A stretch of DNA of 5,232 nucleotides from Campylobacterota bacterium (GTDB lineage: Bacteria; Campylobacterota; Campylobacteria; Campylobacterales; SZUA-545), in the NCBI GenBank assembly GCA_003561815.1, contig PWVP01000195.1, positions 1-5,232 of the forward strand, read 5' to 3'. Both the position numbers and the translations under genes were made by a program. Positions 1-5,232 of the stretch are shown in pieces (position 1 is the first letter of the stretch; each line of letters begins with the position of its first letter). Under the pieces are notes generated by a model, which was given only the letters and a program-made list of their open reading frames with translations, was not told the origin of the DNA and made no database searches.

Positions 1-288
1 GAGATCGCCCGCGCACTGGTGGCCGAGCCGAAGTTTATTCTGCTCGATGAGCCCTTTGCGGGGGTCGATCCCATCGCGGTGATGGATATTCAGAAGATGA
101 TCCGCTTTCTCGCTTCTGAAGGGATTGGTGTGCTGATTACCGATCACAATGTCCGCGAGACACTGAGCATCTGCGATCACGCCTATGTGCTCCACGCCGG
201 GGCCATCCTGGCCAAGGGGGATGCGCGCAGCGTCGGCACCCACCCGGATGTGATCAAACACTACCTGGGTGAGAACTTCAAGCTATGA
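1..288 (+). CDS. lptB: LPS export ABC transporter ATP-binding protein LptB, C-terminal part
   Basis: This is the 3' end of an ABC-transporter ATPase, open from the first base of the window, with 95 codons visible and the start upstream. LptB is the cytoplasmic ATPase of the LptB2FGC complex that extracts lipopolysaccharide from the inner membrane and drives it to the outer membrane. Visible in order: the helix after the signature motif (EIARALV), Walker B with its catalytic glutamate (FILLDEPF, visible residues 12-19), the D-loop GVDP (21-24), the H-loop histidine in TDHN (His49) and a tail ending YLGENFKL. DEPFAGVDPIAV and TDHNVRETL are typical of LptB rather than generic ABC ATPases. Walker A and LSGGE lie outside the window. 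The stop codon overlaps the rpoN start, a neighbour that supports the LptB call. Confidence 0.93.
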   Translation, partial: EIARALVAEPKFILLDEPFAGVDPIAVMDIQKMIRFLASEGIGVLITDHNVRETLSICDHAYVLHAGAILAKGDARSVGTHPDVIKHYLGENFKL

Positions 289-1589
289 AGCTCCGCCAAC
301 AGATCGGCACCAAAGCACGCATCAGTGCCACCATGCGAAACTGGCTGCCACTTTTGCAGTGTCCGATTACCGATCTGGAGGCGAAACTCAAAGTCGAAAG
401 CGAAGCGAACCCCTTTTTAGAGATCAACGCCGCCCATGAGCTCTCCTATGAAGATCACGATCCGTGCGAGGAGGAGAGCGCCGAGGAGATGGACTTTCGC
501 GGCGAAGAGGATGACTACTACCGCCGCAGCGAGCCGAAAAACTCCGTTACCGACGCGATCGAAGCCACCACACTGCATAGCGGCTCACTCTATGATGCGC
601 TCTATGATCAGATTACCGATCACCTCTTTCCCACCCCCCGCTCACAGGCGATCGCCCATGCGCTGATTGCCCAGATCGATAATGAGGGGTTTTTTGAGGG
701 GGATATTGAGCAGATTGCCGCCGCCTGTGAGAGTACGCCTGAGCAGGTCGAGGCGATCCGCCGCCGCTTTGAGCAGCTCTCCCCTGCGGGGGTGGGGGCC
801 AGAGATCTCAAAGAGTGCTTTACCTTTCAGCTGCGCGAGTACGATCTTGACGATACACTCTATGGACTGCTTATCACCCTGATAGGGGATATGGACAATC
901 TTCACAACTACCACAAAGAGCCGCGCTTTAGCGAGGCGATGGGGATCTTCAAGCGGTTTAAAAACCCCCCGGCTGTGGAGTTTATGGCCGATTCGGATCA
1001 GGTGGTGCCCGATCTCTTTGTCTTCGATGAGGGCGATCGGCTCGAGGTGCGGATCAACGACGCCTACTACCCGGAGCTACATCTAGAGGAGATCCCCGGC
1101 CTGCCCAAAGAGGAGTTTATCCGCGCCAAACTCAAAGAGGCCCGCGATCTTATCGATGCGGTCAATATGCGAAAAGCCACGCTTTATAAGATCGGCCTGA
1201 TGATCGTGGAGTATCAGTACGACTTCTTCAAAGGCGATGAGATTCGCCCGATGAAGCTGGCCGATATCAGTGAGGATCTCGGGCGAAACGCCAGCACCAT
1301 TAGCCGCGCCATCTCGGGCAAATATCTCGCCTGCGATCGGGGGGTTTTTCCGCTTAAGAGCTTCTTTAGTATCTCGATTGATGACACCTCCACCCGCGCG
1401 ATCAAAGAGTACCTTCAGAAGCTCATCAAAGAGGAGCCGCGCGAAAAACCGCTGAGCGATCAGAAACTTCTGCTGGCGATCCAGGAGCACTTCGAGATCA
1501 AAATGGTTCGCCGCACCATCACCAAATACCGCGAACAGCTCGATATTGCCACCTCCGGCGAGCGAAAACGGCTCTATCTGTTGGGGTGA
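285..1589 (+). CDS. rpoN: RNA polymerase sigma-54 factor RpoN
   Basis: A complete 434-residue sigma-54, which directs RNA polymerase to -24/-12 promoters that need an AAA+ activator; in Campylobacterota it serves mainly mid-class flagellar genes. Region I is residues 1-47 (MKLRQQIG start, WLPLLQ, NPFLE), the part contacted by activators. An acidic linker follows (about 55-77, rich in Glu and Asp). The core-binding region includes SPAGVGARDLKECF (166-179). The helix-turn-helix region contains LADISEDLG and STISRAISGKYLAC (325-350), followed by PLKSFFS. The RpoN box VRRTITKYRE (408-417) reads the -24 element. The length is below the roughly 477 residues of E. coli RpoN, mostly through a compact linker. 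The ATG overlaps the lptB stop (ATGA), and only a distant purine stretch is upstream, so translation is probably coupled. Nothing appears broken. Confidence 0.97.
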   Translation: MKLRQQIGTKARISATMRNWLPLLQCPITDLEAKLKVESEANPFLEINAAHELSYEDHDPCEEESAEEMDFRGEEDDYYRRSEPKNSVTDAIEATTLHSGSLYDALYDQITDHLFPTPRSQAIAHALIAQIDNEGFFEGDIEQIAAACESTPEQVEAIRRRFEQLSPAGVGARDLKECFTFQLREYDLDDTLYGLLITLIGDMDNLHNYHKEPRFSEAMGIFKRFKNPPAVEFMADSDQVVPDLFVFDEGDRLEVRINDAYYPELHLEEIPGLPKEEFIRAKLKEARDLIDAVNMRKATLYKIGLMIVEYQYDFFKGDEIRPMKLADISEDLGRNASTISRAISGKYLACDRGVFPLKSFFSISIDDTSTRAIKEYLQKLIKEEPREKPLSDQKLLLAIQEHFEIKMVRRTITKYREQLDIATSGERKRLYLLG

Positions 1590-1603
1590 TGGCCGATATG
1601 TTC

Positions 1604-1612
1604 TGCTATAAT
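1604..1612 (+). promoter_or_regulatory. Extended -10 promoter (TGCTATAAT) for the TPR-barrel / FecR / PP-loop unit
   Basis: A perfect TATAAT at 1607-1612 is preceded by TG at the extended -10 position (1604-1605). No good -35 lies at the usual distance: 1584-1589 reads GGGTGA at a 17-base spacer, and this is the end of rpoN. An extended -10 with a weak -35 fits the sigma-70 promoters known from Campylobacterota. The predicted transcript start is near 1619, leaving a leader of about 22 bases before the GTG at 1641. The core overlaps nothing coding, but the -35 region sits in the last rpoN codons. Confidence 0.7.
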
Positions 1613-1627
1613 AGTGACGGATTAGAG

Positions 1628-1635
1628 AAAAGGGG
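1628..1635 (+). promoter_or_regulatory. Ribosome binding site fixing a GTG start
   Basis: AAAAGGGG ends 5 bases before the GTG at 1641. The local sequence GTGTGTG offers three overlapping GTG triplets (1637, 1639, 1641), but only 1641 is in frame with the protein. The next in-frame ATG, at 1725, would remove the signal peptide, so the GTG is preferred. Confidence 0.65.
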
Positions 1636-1640
1636 CGTGT

Positions 1641-2966
1641 GTGAAGCTAAAAGTGGGCTTTAAGGTTCTTCTTATAGGGGGGCTCTGTACCCTCCTGAGT
1701 GCGCAGATCCCACCGGGATCGCGTATGGATGTGCAGCTGCTTCAGATCGCGCAGCAAGCCTACGATCGCGGCGAGTGGGTTAAGGCTTATCAGGCGTTTT
1801 GGCGGCTGGAGCGCACCGAGGAGAGTCTGGCATTTATCTACTTCTACCTGGGACGCACGGCGTATGAGATGGGGGATTACGAGCTGGCCAAAAGCCACTA
1901 CGAGAGGCTTTTAGAGCTGGAGCCCGATCACCCCACCGCCCACTACGAGCTGGCGCGCACCCATCTGCGTTTCGCCCGCCGCCACGAAAACGAAGCGCGC
2001 GATCTCTTTAGCCGGATTCCTAAACGCCAGCTTCCGCCGGAAGCCAGACGGGTGGTGAGCGACTTTGCCGGTTTCTCCCGACTGCCGCACGGCCACTCGA
2101 TTCAGGGCGAGCTGGAGGCGGTAGGGTTTATCGACAACACTGCGCCGCTTCTGCCGCGACTGATTGATAACCGCTACGGCCTGCTCGATCCCCAATCCTC
2201 CAGCCGCGATACCGAGAGCACACGGGGCAACGCTCTTACCCTTGGATTGCACCACACCTACCGCCAGGTGGATGACTGCGGCTTTCGCTGGCAAAACCGC
2301 CTGGAGGGGGGACGCATCCACTACCCCGGTGTCAGCGATGCGCGCATCTGGCGCTACCACGCCTCGACGGCCCTCTCCTTTCGGGTGGATGAGCGCTTCT
2401 GGTTTACCCCCCAGTATTTCCGTGAAGGGGCCAGCTTCGCAGGCGGGCTGATTGAGTACGATCGCGAAGGGTGGGCGTTTGAGTTTCACGGCTATCCCCG
2501 CGAAGATCTCAAAACCTGGGCCCGCTTCTCCTGGCACAAAGAGTACTACGATGAGAACAACGAGACCAAAAACCGTGGCCTGGGGGTGCGCGCAGGCGCA
2601 GAGCGCCACTATGGACCCCACCGGCTCTTTGTGGAGGCGGGTCTGGATGTGACCACAAAAGAGGAGGATGAGAACGATCAGCAGCTCGGACTCTACAACC
2701 AGAGCTCTTTGACCCTGCGCTGGGCCCACGGTTTCACGCCGGTGGCGACCGGCATTATCGAAGGGGAGCTCTACCATCTGGAGTGGAAAGATACCGAGCA
2801 GAGCCGTCAGGACACCCTGGGGGTGCTGGGTGTCGGGCTGCAGATGCAGGTGCATGAGAGCTGGCGGTTAGATTATGGTGTCAAACTGGCCCGCAACGAA
2901 GCGGATAGTGGTGGCGAAAGCTACACCAAAAGCCTGGTGCGCGTCGGTGCACGCTACCTCTTTTAG
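1641..2966 (+). CDS. Exported TPR protein with predicted C-terminal outer-membrane beta-barrel
   Basis: A 441-residue protein not recognised as a named gene. Residues 1-21 form a signal peptide: Lys-rich start, hydrophobic LLIGGLCTLLSA, likely cut before Gln22. The Cys at 16 is not in a good lipobox. Residues about 30-125 carry two or three tetratricopeptide repeats; the clearest (about 64-97) has YLGRTAYEMGDYELAKSHYE and LELEPDH. From about 150 to the end the sequence alternates polar and aromatic/hydrophobic residues with many Tyr, Trp and Arg, as in transmembrane beta strands, and ends in VGARYLF with a terminal Phe, the usual outer-membrane porin signal. A TPR domain followed by a barrel is the plan of the surface lipoprotein assembly modifier (Slam/DUF560) group; membership is inference. 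It is followed 15 bases later by a FecR-domain gene, suggesting an envelope module. GTG start. Confidence 0.8.
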   Translation: MKLKVGFKVLLIGGLCTLLSAQIPPGSRMDVQLLQIAQQAYDRGEWVKAYQAFWRLERTEESLAFIYFYLGRTAYEMGDYELAKSHYERLLELEPDHPTAHYELARTHLRFARRHENEARDLFSRIPKRQLPPEARRVVSDFAGFSRLPHGHSIQGELEAVGFIDNTAPLLPRLIDNRYGLLDPQSSSRDTESTRGNALTLGLHHTYRQVDDCGFRWQNRLEGGRIHYPGVSDARIWRYHASTALSFRVDERFWFTPQYFREGASFAGGLIEYDREGWAFEFHGYPREDLKTWARFSWHKEYYDENNETKNRGLGVRAGAERHYGPHRLFVEAGLDVTTKEEDENDQQLGLYNQSSLTLRWAHGFTPVATGIIEGELYHLEWKDTEQSRQDTLGVLGVGLQMQVHESWRLDYGVKLARNEADSGGESYTKSLVRVGARYLF

Positions 2967-2970
2967 CGCA

Positions 2971-2975
2971 AGGAG
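2971..2975 (+). promoter_or_regulatory. Shine-Dalgarno of the FecR-domain gene
   Basis: AGGAG is followed by 6 bases and then ATG at 2982. A second in-frame ATG at 2985 is also within range (9 bases) and would shorten the protein by a single Met. The site lies in the 15-base gap after the barrel gene, which holds no promoter or terminator, supporting cotranscription. Confidence 0.7.
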
Positions 2976-2981
2976 CAAACA

Positions 2982-3887
2982 ATGATGCGATGGTCGATCC
3001 TCTGGCTACTTTTGGCCTCTGTTTTATGGGCAGAAGGGATTGCCCGTCTGGTGGGGCTACAAGGGGAGGTGCATATCCGCCGGGACAATATGCTGATGCT
3101 CTCAAAAGCCGGCATGGAGCTCACCCTCGCCGATGTGGTTGATAGCCGTGAAGATGGGCGTGCGCGGGTGGTTTTCCACGATGAGACGGTGGTGAGCGTG
3201 GGGCCCAACACCACCTTCTCCATCGCCGAGTTTAGTCAGGAGGCGGGCGAGGAGGCGATCGCTCTTGAGAGCCGCCGGGGGGCCATGCGGGTCATCACCG
3301 GCCAGATTGGGCGTGTCGCCCCCGAGCAGTTTCAGGTCCGCACCCGAACCGCCACCATCGGTGTGCGGGGCACGCAGTTTGCCGTCACCATCGCCGAAGG
3401 GGAGGAGTCGATCCTCTGCACCCAGGGCGAGATTGAGCTGACCCTGCTTGGACCAGCGGGGCTCTATCGCGACTACGACTGGGTTAAGCCCCCCTTTGGC
3501 CTCACCCCCGCTGCACCACCCCGCACCCCCGATCGGGTCATCCTGGGAGCCGGGGATCTGGTCAAAGCACGCTTTGAAGCGCCTGAGCCGCTCCCCGATG
3601 TGCCCGGCGTACTCACACTCGCCCCCCTGGCCGCTGTCGCCTTTGAACCGCCAAGGGCCGCCGAACCAGAAGAGGTGGAGCAGATTGTCGCCCAGGTGGC
3701 CGATGACGCTCCGGCGGTGATGGATCCCGCCCCGGTGATCAACGAGTACCGCCAGATCATGCGACTGCCGCCGGAGGAGCCGCTGATTATCCGCGAACTG
3801 GATCTGCCCGATGCGCGACCACAGATGCGTCTGCCCGATCTGCGTGAGCAGGCCGATCCCGGCCGTCTGCGACAGGATATCCGATGA
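2982..3887 (+). CDS. Exported FecR-domain protein with proline-rich C-terminal tail
   Basis: A 301-residue protein. Residues 1-17 are a signal peptide (WSILWLLLASVLWA, likely cut before Glu18), so the mature protein should be periplasmic. Residues about 22-155 match the FecR fold: VGLQGEVHIRR, then GMELTLADVV, DGRARVVFHDETVVSVGPNT, the RRGAMRVITGQIG segment and the hallmark TATIGVRGTQFAV (123-135). Classical FecR is a sigma regulator with an N-terminal cytoplasmic anti-sigma region and one transmembrane helix; here neither is present and no FecI-type sigma gene is in the window, so an iron-signalling role is unlikely. From about 170 the chain becomes rich in Pro, Glu and Asp without clear domain features, and the end contains three RLP-type segments. 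It follows a TPR-barrel gene by 15 bases and overlaps the next gene by 4. Probable role: periplasmic or surface-complex partner of the barrel protein (inference). Confidence 0.85.
   Translation: MMRWSILWLLLASVLWAEGIARLVGLQGEVHIRRDNMLMLSKAGMELTLADVVDSREDGRARVVFHDETVVSVGPNTTFSIAEFSQEAGEEAIALESRRGAMRVITGQIGRVAPEQFQVRTRTATIGVRGTQFAVTIAEGEESILCTQGEIELTLLGPAGLYRDYDWVKPPFGLTPAAPPRTPDRVILGAGDLVKARFEAPEPLPDVPGVLTLAPLAAVAFEPPRAAEPEEVEQIVAQVADDAPAVMDPAPVINEYRQIMRLPPEEPLIIRELDLPDARPQMRLPDLREQADPGRLRQDIR
3874..3877 (+). promoter_or_regulatory. Shine-Dalgarno of the PP-loop gene inside the FecR-domain gene
   Basis: AGGA lies 6 bases before the ATG at 3884, within the last codons of the FecR-domain gene. 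Together with the ATGA start/stop overlap (3884-3887) it supports the chosen start and translational coupling. The start also places the PP-loop motif at the usual distance from the N-terminus. Confidence 0.55.
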
Positions 3888-4882
3888 GTTCAAGCGCGCG
3901 CACCGCTGTCGCCCTCTTTAGTGGGGGGCTTGATAGTATGCTCGCCTGTCGGCTGATTGCCGATCAGGGTATCCGCGTGGTCGCTCTGCACTTTGATATC
4001 GGCTTTGGGATTAGCGAGGCTAAGCGCGCCTGGCTGGAGCAGGCCGCCACCGAAGCCCGCGCAGAGCTTCATATCGTAGACATTGCCGATCAGTTTATCG
4101 GCGAGATTCTCTACAACCCCAAACACGGCTACGGCAGCGCCTTTAACCCCTGTATCGACTGTCACGCCAATATGTTCCGCCACGCTGAGCGCTACCGCCA
4201 GGATCACGGATATGACTTTTTAATTAGCGGCGAGGTCCTAGGCGAGCGCCCCTTTAGCCAAAACCGTCAGGCGCTTGGCATCGTCGCTAAAGAGTCGGCT
4301 CAAGATCGCATCCTGCGCCCACTGAGCGCAAAGCTGCTTGAGCCCAGTCTGGCCGAGCAAAAGGGGTGGGTTAAGCGCGACGATCTAGAGGCGATCAGCG
4401 GACGCAGCCGCAAGCGCCAGCTGCAACTGGTCGCCCAGTACGGCATAAGCGCCTATGAGAGCCCCGCAGGTGGCTGCCTCTATACCGATCCCGGCTTTGC
4501 CATGCGGCTGAAAGAGGCGAGCCGCTACACGCCGCCCGATAGCGAGGAGATCAAACTCCTCAAAATCGGTCGCCATCTGCGACTGCCCGAGGGGGCCAAG
4601 CTGATTATCGGGCGCAACGCCGAAGAGAACCACGCCCTTTTAGAAGCCTCCTGTAGCCGCTATCACCGAATCGAGATGCCCGAGGGGCTCATCGGGCCGG
4701 TGAGTCTGTTACAAAAAAGCGTCAGTGGTGCCGATCGCGCGCTGGCAGCGCAGCTGATTCTCACCTACGCGCGAAGCAAGCCTACCGAGTACTACACACT
4801 TCAGATTGATCAAACCCCCATCACGGCTCAACCGCTCGCCTCTAAATCCGAAGCGGCTCAATACCTGATTTTAGGGGCCTAA
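3884..4882 (+). CDS. PP-loop ATPase, MnmA/ThiI-like, probable tRNA-thiolating enzyme
   Basis: A 332-residue cytoplasmic protein. The N-terminus carries the PP-loop SGGLDS (residues 13-18) after a hydrophobic strand, the ATP-binding signature of enzymes that adenylate a substrate, including tRNA thiolases MnmA, ThiI, TtcA and TtuA. NPCIDCHANMF (88-98) resembles the CxxC-containing segment of MnmA-type proteins; GEVLGERPFSQNRQA (116-130) and RILRPLSAKLLEP (142-154) follow, then a third conserved-looking cysteine in ESPAGGCLYTD (Cys198). The C-terminal part (about 215-280, with LLKIGRHLRLPEGAKLIIGR and NAEEN) resembles the RNA-binding NFACT-R_2 type domain, recalled from memory. No rhodanese or methyltransferase domain is visible. 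It is shorter than MnmA and lacks its usual C-terminal domains, so the exact modified base is unknown. Alternatives are another PP-loop amidotransferase-like enzyme, which I consider less likely. It overlaps the FecR-domain gene by 4 bases. Confidence 0.82.
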   Translation: MSSSARTAVALFSGGLDSMLACRLIADQGIRVVALHFDIGFGISEAKRAWLEQAATEARAELHIVDIADQFIGEILYNPKHGYGSAFNPCIDCHANMFRHAERYRQDHGYDFLISGEVLGERPFSQNRQALGIVAKESAQDRILRPLSAKLLEPSLAEQKGWVKRDDLEAISGRSRKRQLQLVAQYGISAYESPAGGCLYTDPGFAMRLKEASRYTPPDSEEIKLLKIGRHLRLPEGAKLIIGRNAEENHALLEASCSRYHRIEMPEGLIGPVSLLQKSVSGADRALAAQLILTYARSKPTEYYTLQIDQTPITAQPLASKSEAAQYLILGA

Positions 4883-4910
4883 AGGGTTGACAAGCGCCTC
4901 TTTTTTAGGC
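4877..4910 (+). repeat. Inverted repeat across the PP-loop gene stop codon, possible weak terminator
   Basis: GCCTAAA (4877-4883) and TTTAGGC (4904-4910) are a perfect 7-base inverted repeat; G-U pairs (4884-4886 with 4901-4903) could lengthen the RNA stem, leaving a 14-base loop. The left arm includes the TAA stop codon. The six T run (4901-4906) lies inside the right arm rather than after it, and what follows is not T-rich, so this is not a standard intrinsic terminator. AGGC could alternatively pair with GCCT at 4896-4899. Confidence 0.35.
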
Positions 4911-4926
4911 TTAATACCACCATAAT
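4887..4926 (+). promoter_or_regulatory. Candidate promoter for the HU-family gene
   Basis: A perfect -35 box TTGACA lies at 4887-4892. At a 17-base spacer the -10 would be CTTAAT (4910-4915, four of six matches). The better-looking CATAAT (4921-4926, five of six) is 28 bases from the TTGACA, too far to be used with it, but could act alone in a genome where -35 boxes are weak. The gap between the genes is only 74 bases, so some promoter here is likely; which -10 is used cannot be decided from the sequence. Confidence 0.5.
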
Positions 4927-4936
4927 TGTGGGGTAT
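4914..4936. repeat. Inverted repeat around CATAAT, possible operator
   Basis: ATACCAC (4914-4920) and GTGGGGTAT (4928-4936) are complementary over seven pairs if two G residues (4932-4933) bulge, with CATAATT as the 7-base centre. It covers the candidate -10 and start region of the HU-family gene, a position suiting a repressor site. It could equally be an RNA hairpin in the leader or chance. Confidence 0.3.
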
Positions 4937-4942
4937 TTAACT

Positions 4943-4948
4943 AAAAGG
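4943..4948 (+). promoter_or_regulatory. Shine-Dalgarno of the HU-family gene
   Basis: AAAAGG is followed by 8 bases and the ATG at 4957. This supports the start, as does the protein beginning MNKQQLID, a typical HU-family N-terminus. Confidence 0.6.
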
Positions 4949-4956
4949 TTCGCGCG

Positions 4957-5232
4957 ATGAATAAGCAGCAGCTGATCGATGCCACAGCCCAAAGAAGCGG
5001 TCTGCGCCCGGCCGAGGCGAAGGTGCTGCTCGATGCCACCCTCAAAACCCTCTCAAGCCACCTGATTAGTGAGCACACCATCACCCTGAGAGGCTTTGGC
5101 ACCTTTAAAACCGTCCTTAGACGGCGGCGGCGCTTTTTTAACCCGGCTGCCAAAGCGCTGATGGAATCGCCTAAGAAGATTGTCGTCAGCTTCAAACCCA
5201 GCCCGATCCTGACCGATCGCATCAATGGACGC
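4957..5232 (+). CDS. HU/IHF-family DNA-binding protein, cut by the window end
   Basis: An open frame of 92 codons with no stop before the window edge. HU and IHF subunits are usually about 90-105 residues, so nearly the whole protein is visible. They form dimers that bend DNA by inserting a proline from each beta arm, compacting the nucleoid. Seen here: N-terminal helices with MNKQQLIDATAQRSG (1-15) and a second helix around PAEAKVLLDATLKTL (18-32), the hallmark GFGTF (46-50), then the arm with the intercalating Asn-Pro (62-63), and VSFKPSPILTDRING (77-91), equivalent to the usual PxFKxGxxLK end. The arm is unusual: five arginines in a row (55-59), FFNP where RNP is normal, and AAKALME replacing the common xTGExI. 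It therefore looks like a divergent paralogue, not the standard HU. It has its own RBS and probably its own promoter. Confidence 0.88.
   Translation, partial: MNKQQLIDATAQRSGLRPAEAKVLLDATLKTLSSHLISEHTITLRGFGTFKTVLRRRRRFFNPAAKALMESPKKIVVSFKPSPILTDRINGR

Noticed and set aside
1669..1692. Possible lipoprotein signal with Cys16 in the TPR-barrel protein
   Set aside because: The residues before the Cys (Gly-Gly-Leu) do not fit a lipobox, since the position just before the Cys should be Ala, Gly or Ser, and the hydrophobic stretch continues beyond it; a barrel ending in Phe also fits an ordinary signal peptide.
1911..2855. A 314-codon open frame on the minus strand opposite the TPR-barrel gene
   Set aside because: It lies wholly inside the TPR-barrel gene, which has an RBS, signal peptide, TPRs and barrel end. 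The minus-strand translation has no recognisable domain. Long antisense frames are common in GC-rich DNA.
2982..3887. FecR-domain protein as an iron-responsive sigma regulator
   Set aside because: There is no N-terminal anti-sigma domain, no internal transmembrane helix, and no FecI or TonB-dependent receptor gene in the window.
3102..3893. A 263-codon open frame on the minus strand opposite the FecR-domain gene
   Set aside because: The + strand frame carries an unmistakable FecR domain and signal peptide; the antisense product is Gly- and His-rich without a known fold, as expected of a shadow.
5096..5112. TTGGCAC, resembling the -24 half of a sigma-54 promoter
   Set aside because: The -12 half (GC at the right spacing) is missing, and the site is inside the GFGTF-coding part of the HU-family gene.
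5119..5137. GC-rich run followed by six T residues, resembling a terminator
   Set aside because: There is no complementary arm upstream to form a stem; the sequence simply encodes the Arg run and Phe-Phe of the HU-family protein.

Overview
The window looks like chromosomal DNA from a GC-rich bacterium, most likely a member of the Campylobacterota (formerly Epsilonproteobacteria). The reasoning is inference from content. An lptB gene runs directly into rpoN by a 4-base overlap, an order I recall from Campylobacter and Helicobacter. The RpoN protein (434 residues) is short for sigma-54. The PP-loop protein also resembles a type I associate with this phylum. The base composition is richer in GC than most members, so a high-GC marine or vent lineage is possible. 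lptB-rpoN is also found in other Proteobacteria, so the assignment is not certain. All recognisable genes lie on the + strand.

Layout: (1) 1-288, the last 95 codons of lptB, the ATPase of the lipopolysaccharide exporter. (2) 285-1589, complete rpoN. (3) A short gap (1590-1640) with a good extended -10 promoter, starting what looks like a three-gene transcription unit. (4) 1641-2966, an exported TPR protein with a predicted outer-membrane beta-barrel. (5) 2982-3887, an exported FecR-domain protein with a proline-rich acidic tail and no sigma factor or anti-sigma segment. (6) 3884-4882, a PP-loop ATPase, probably a tRNA-thiolating enzyme of the MnmA/ThiI type, overlapping the FecR gene by 4 bases. 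(7) A 74-base gap with a TTGACA box and two inverted repeats. (8) 4957 to the window end, a divergent HU/IHF-family DNA-binding protein cut by the window edge.

How they may work together: lptB and rpoN form a housekeeping pair. The TPR-barrel and FecR-domain genes are close, co-oriented and both exported, so they are probably a two-part envelope module in which a periplasmic FecR-domain protein works with an outer-membrane barrel. This is the least understood part of the window and the best candidate for an undescribed system. The PP-loop gene is translationally coupled to this module but its predicted function (RNA modification) is unrelated, so the link may only be shared transcription. I see no mobile element, CRISPR array, tRNA or rRNA.
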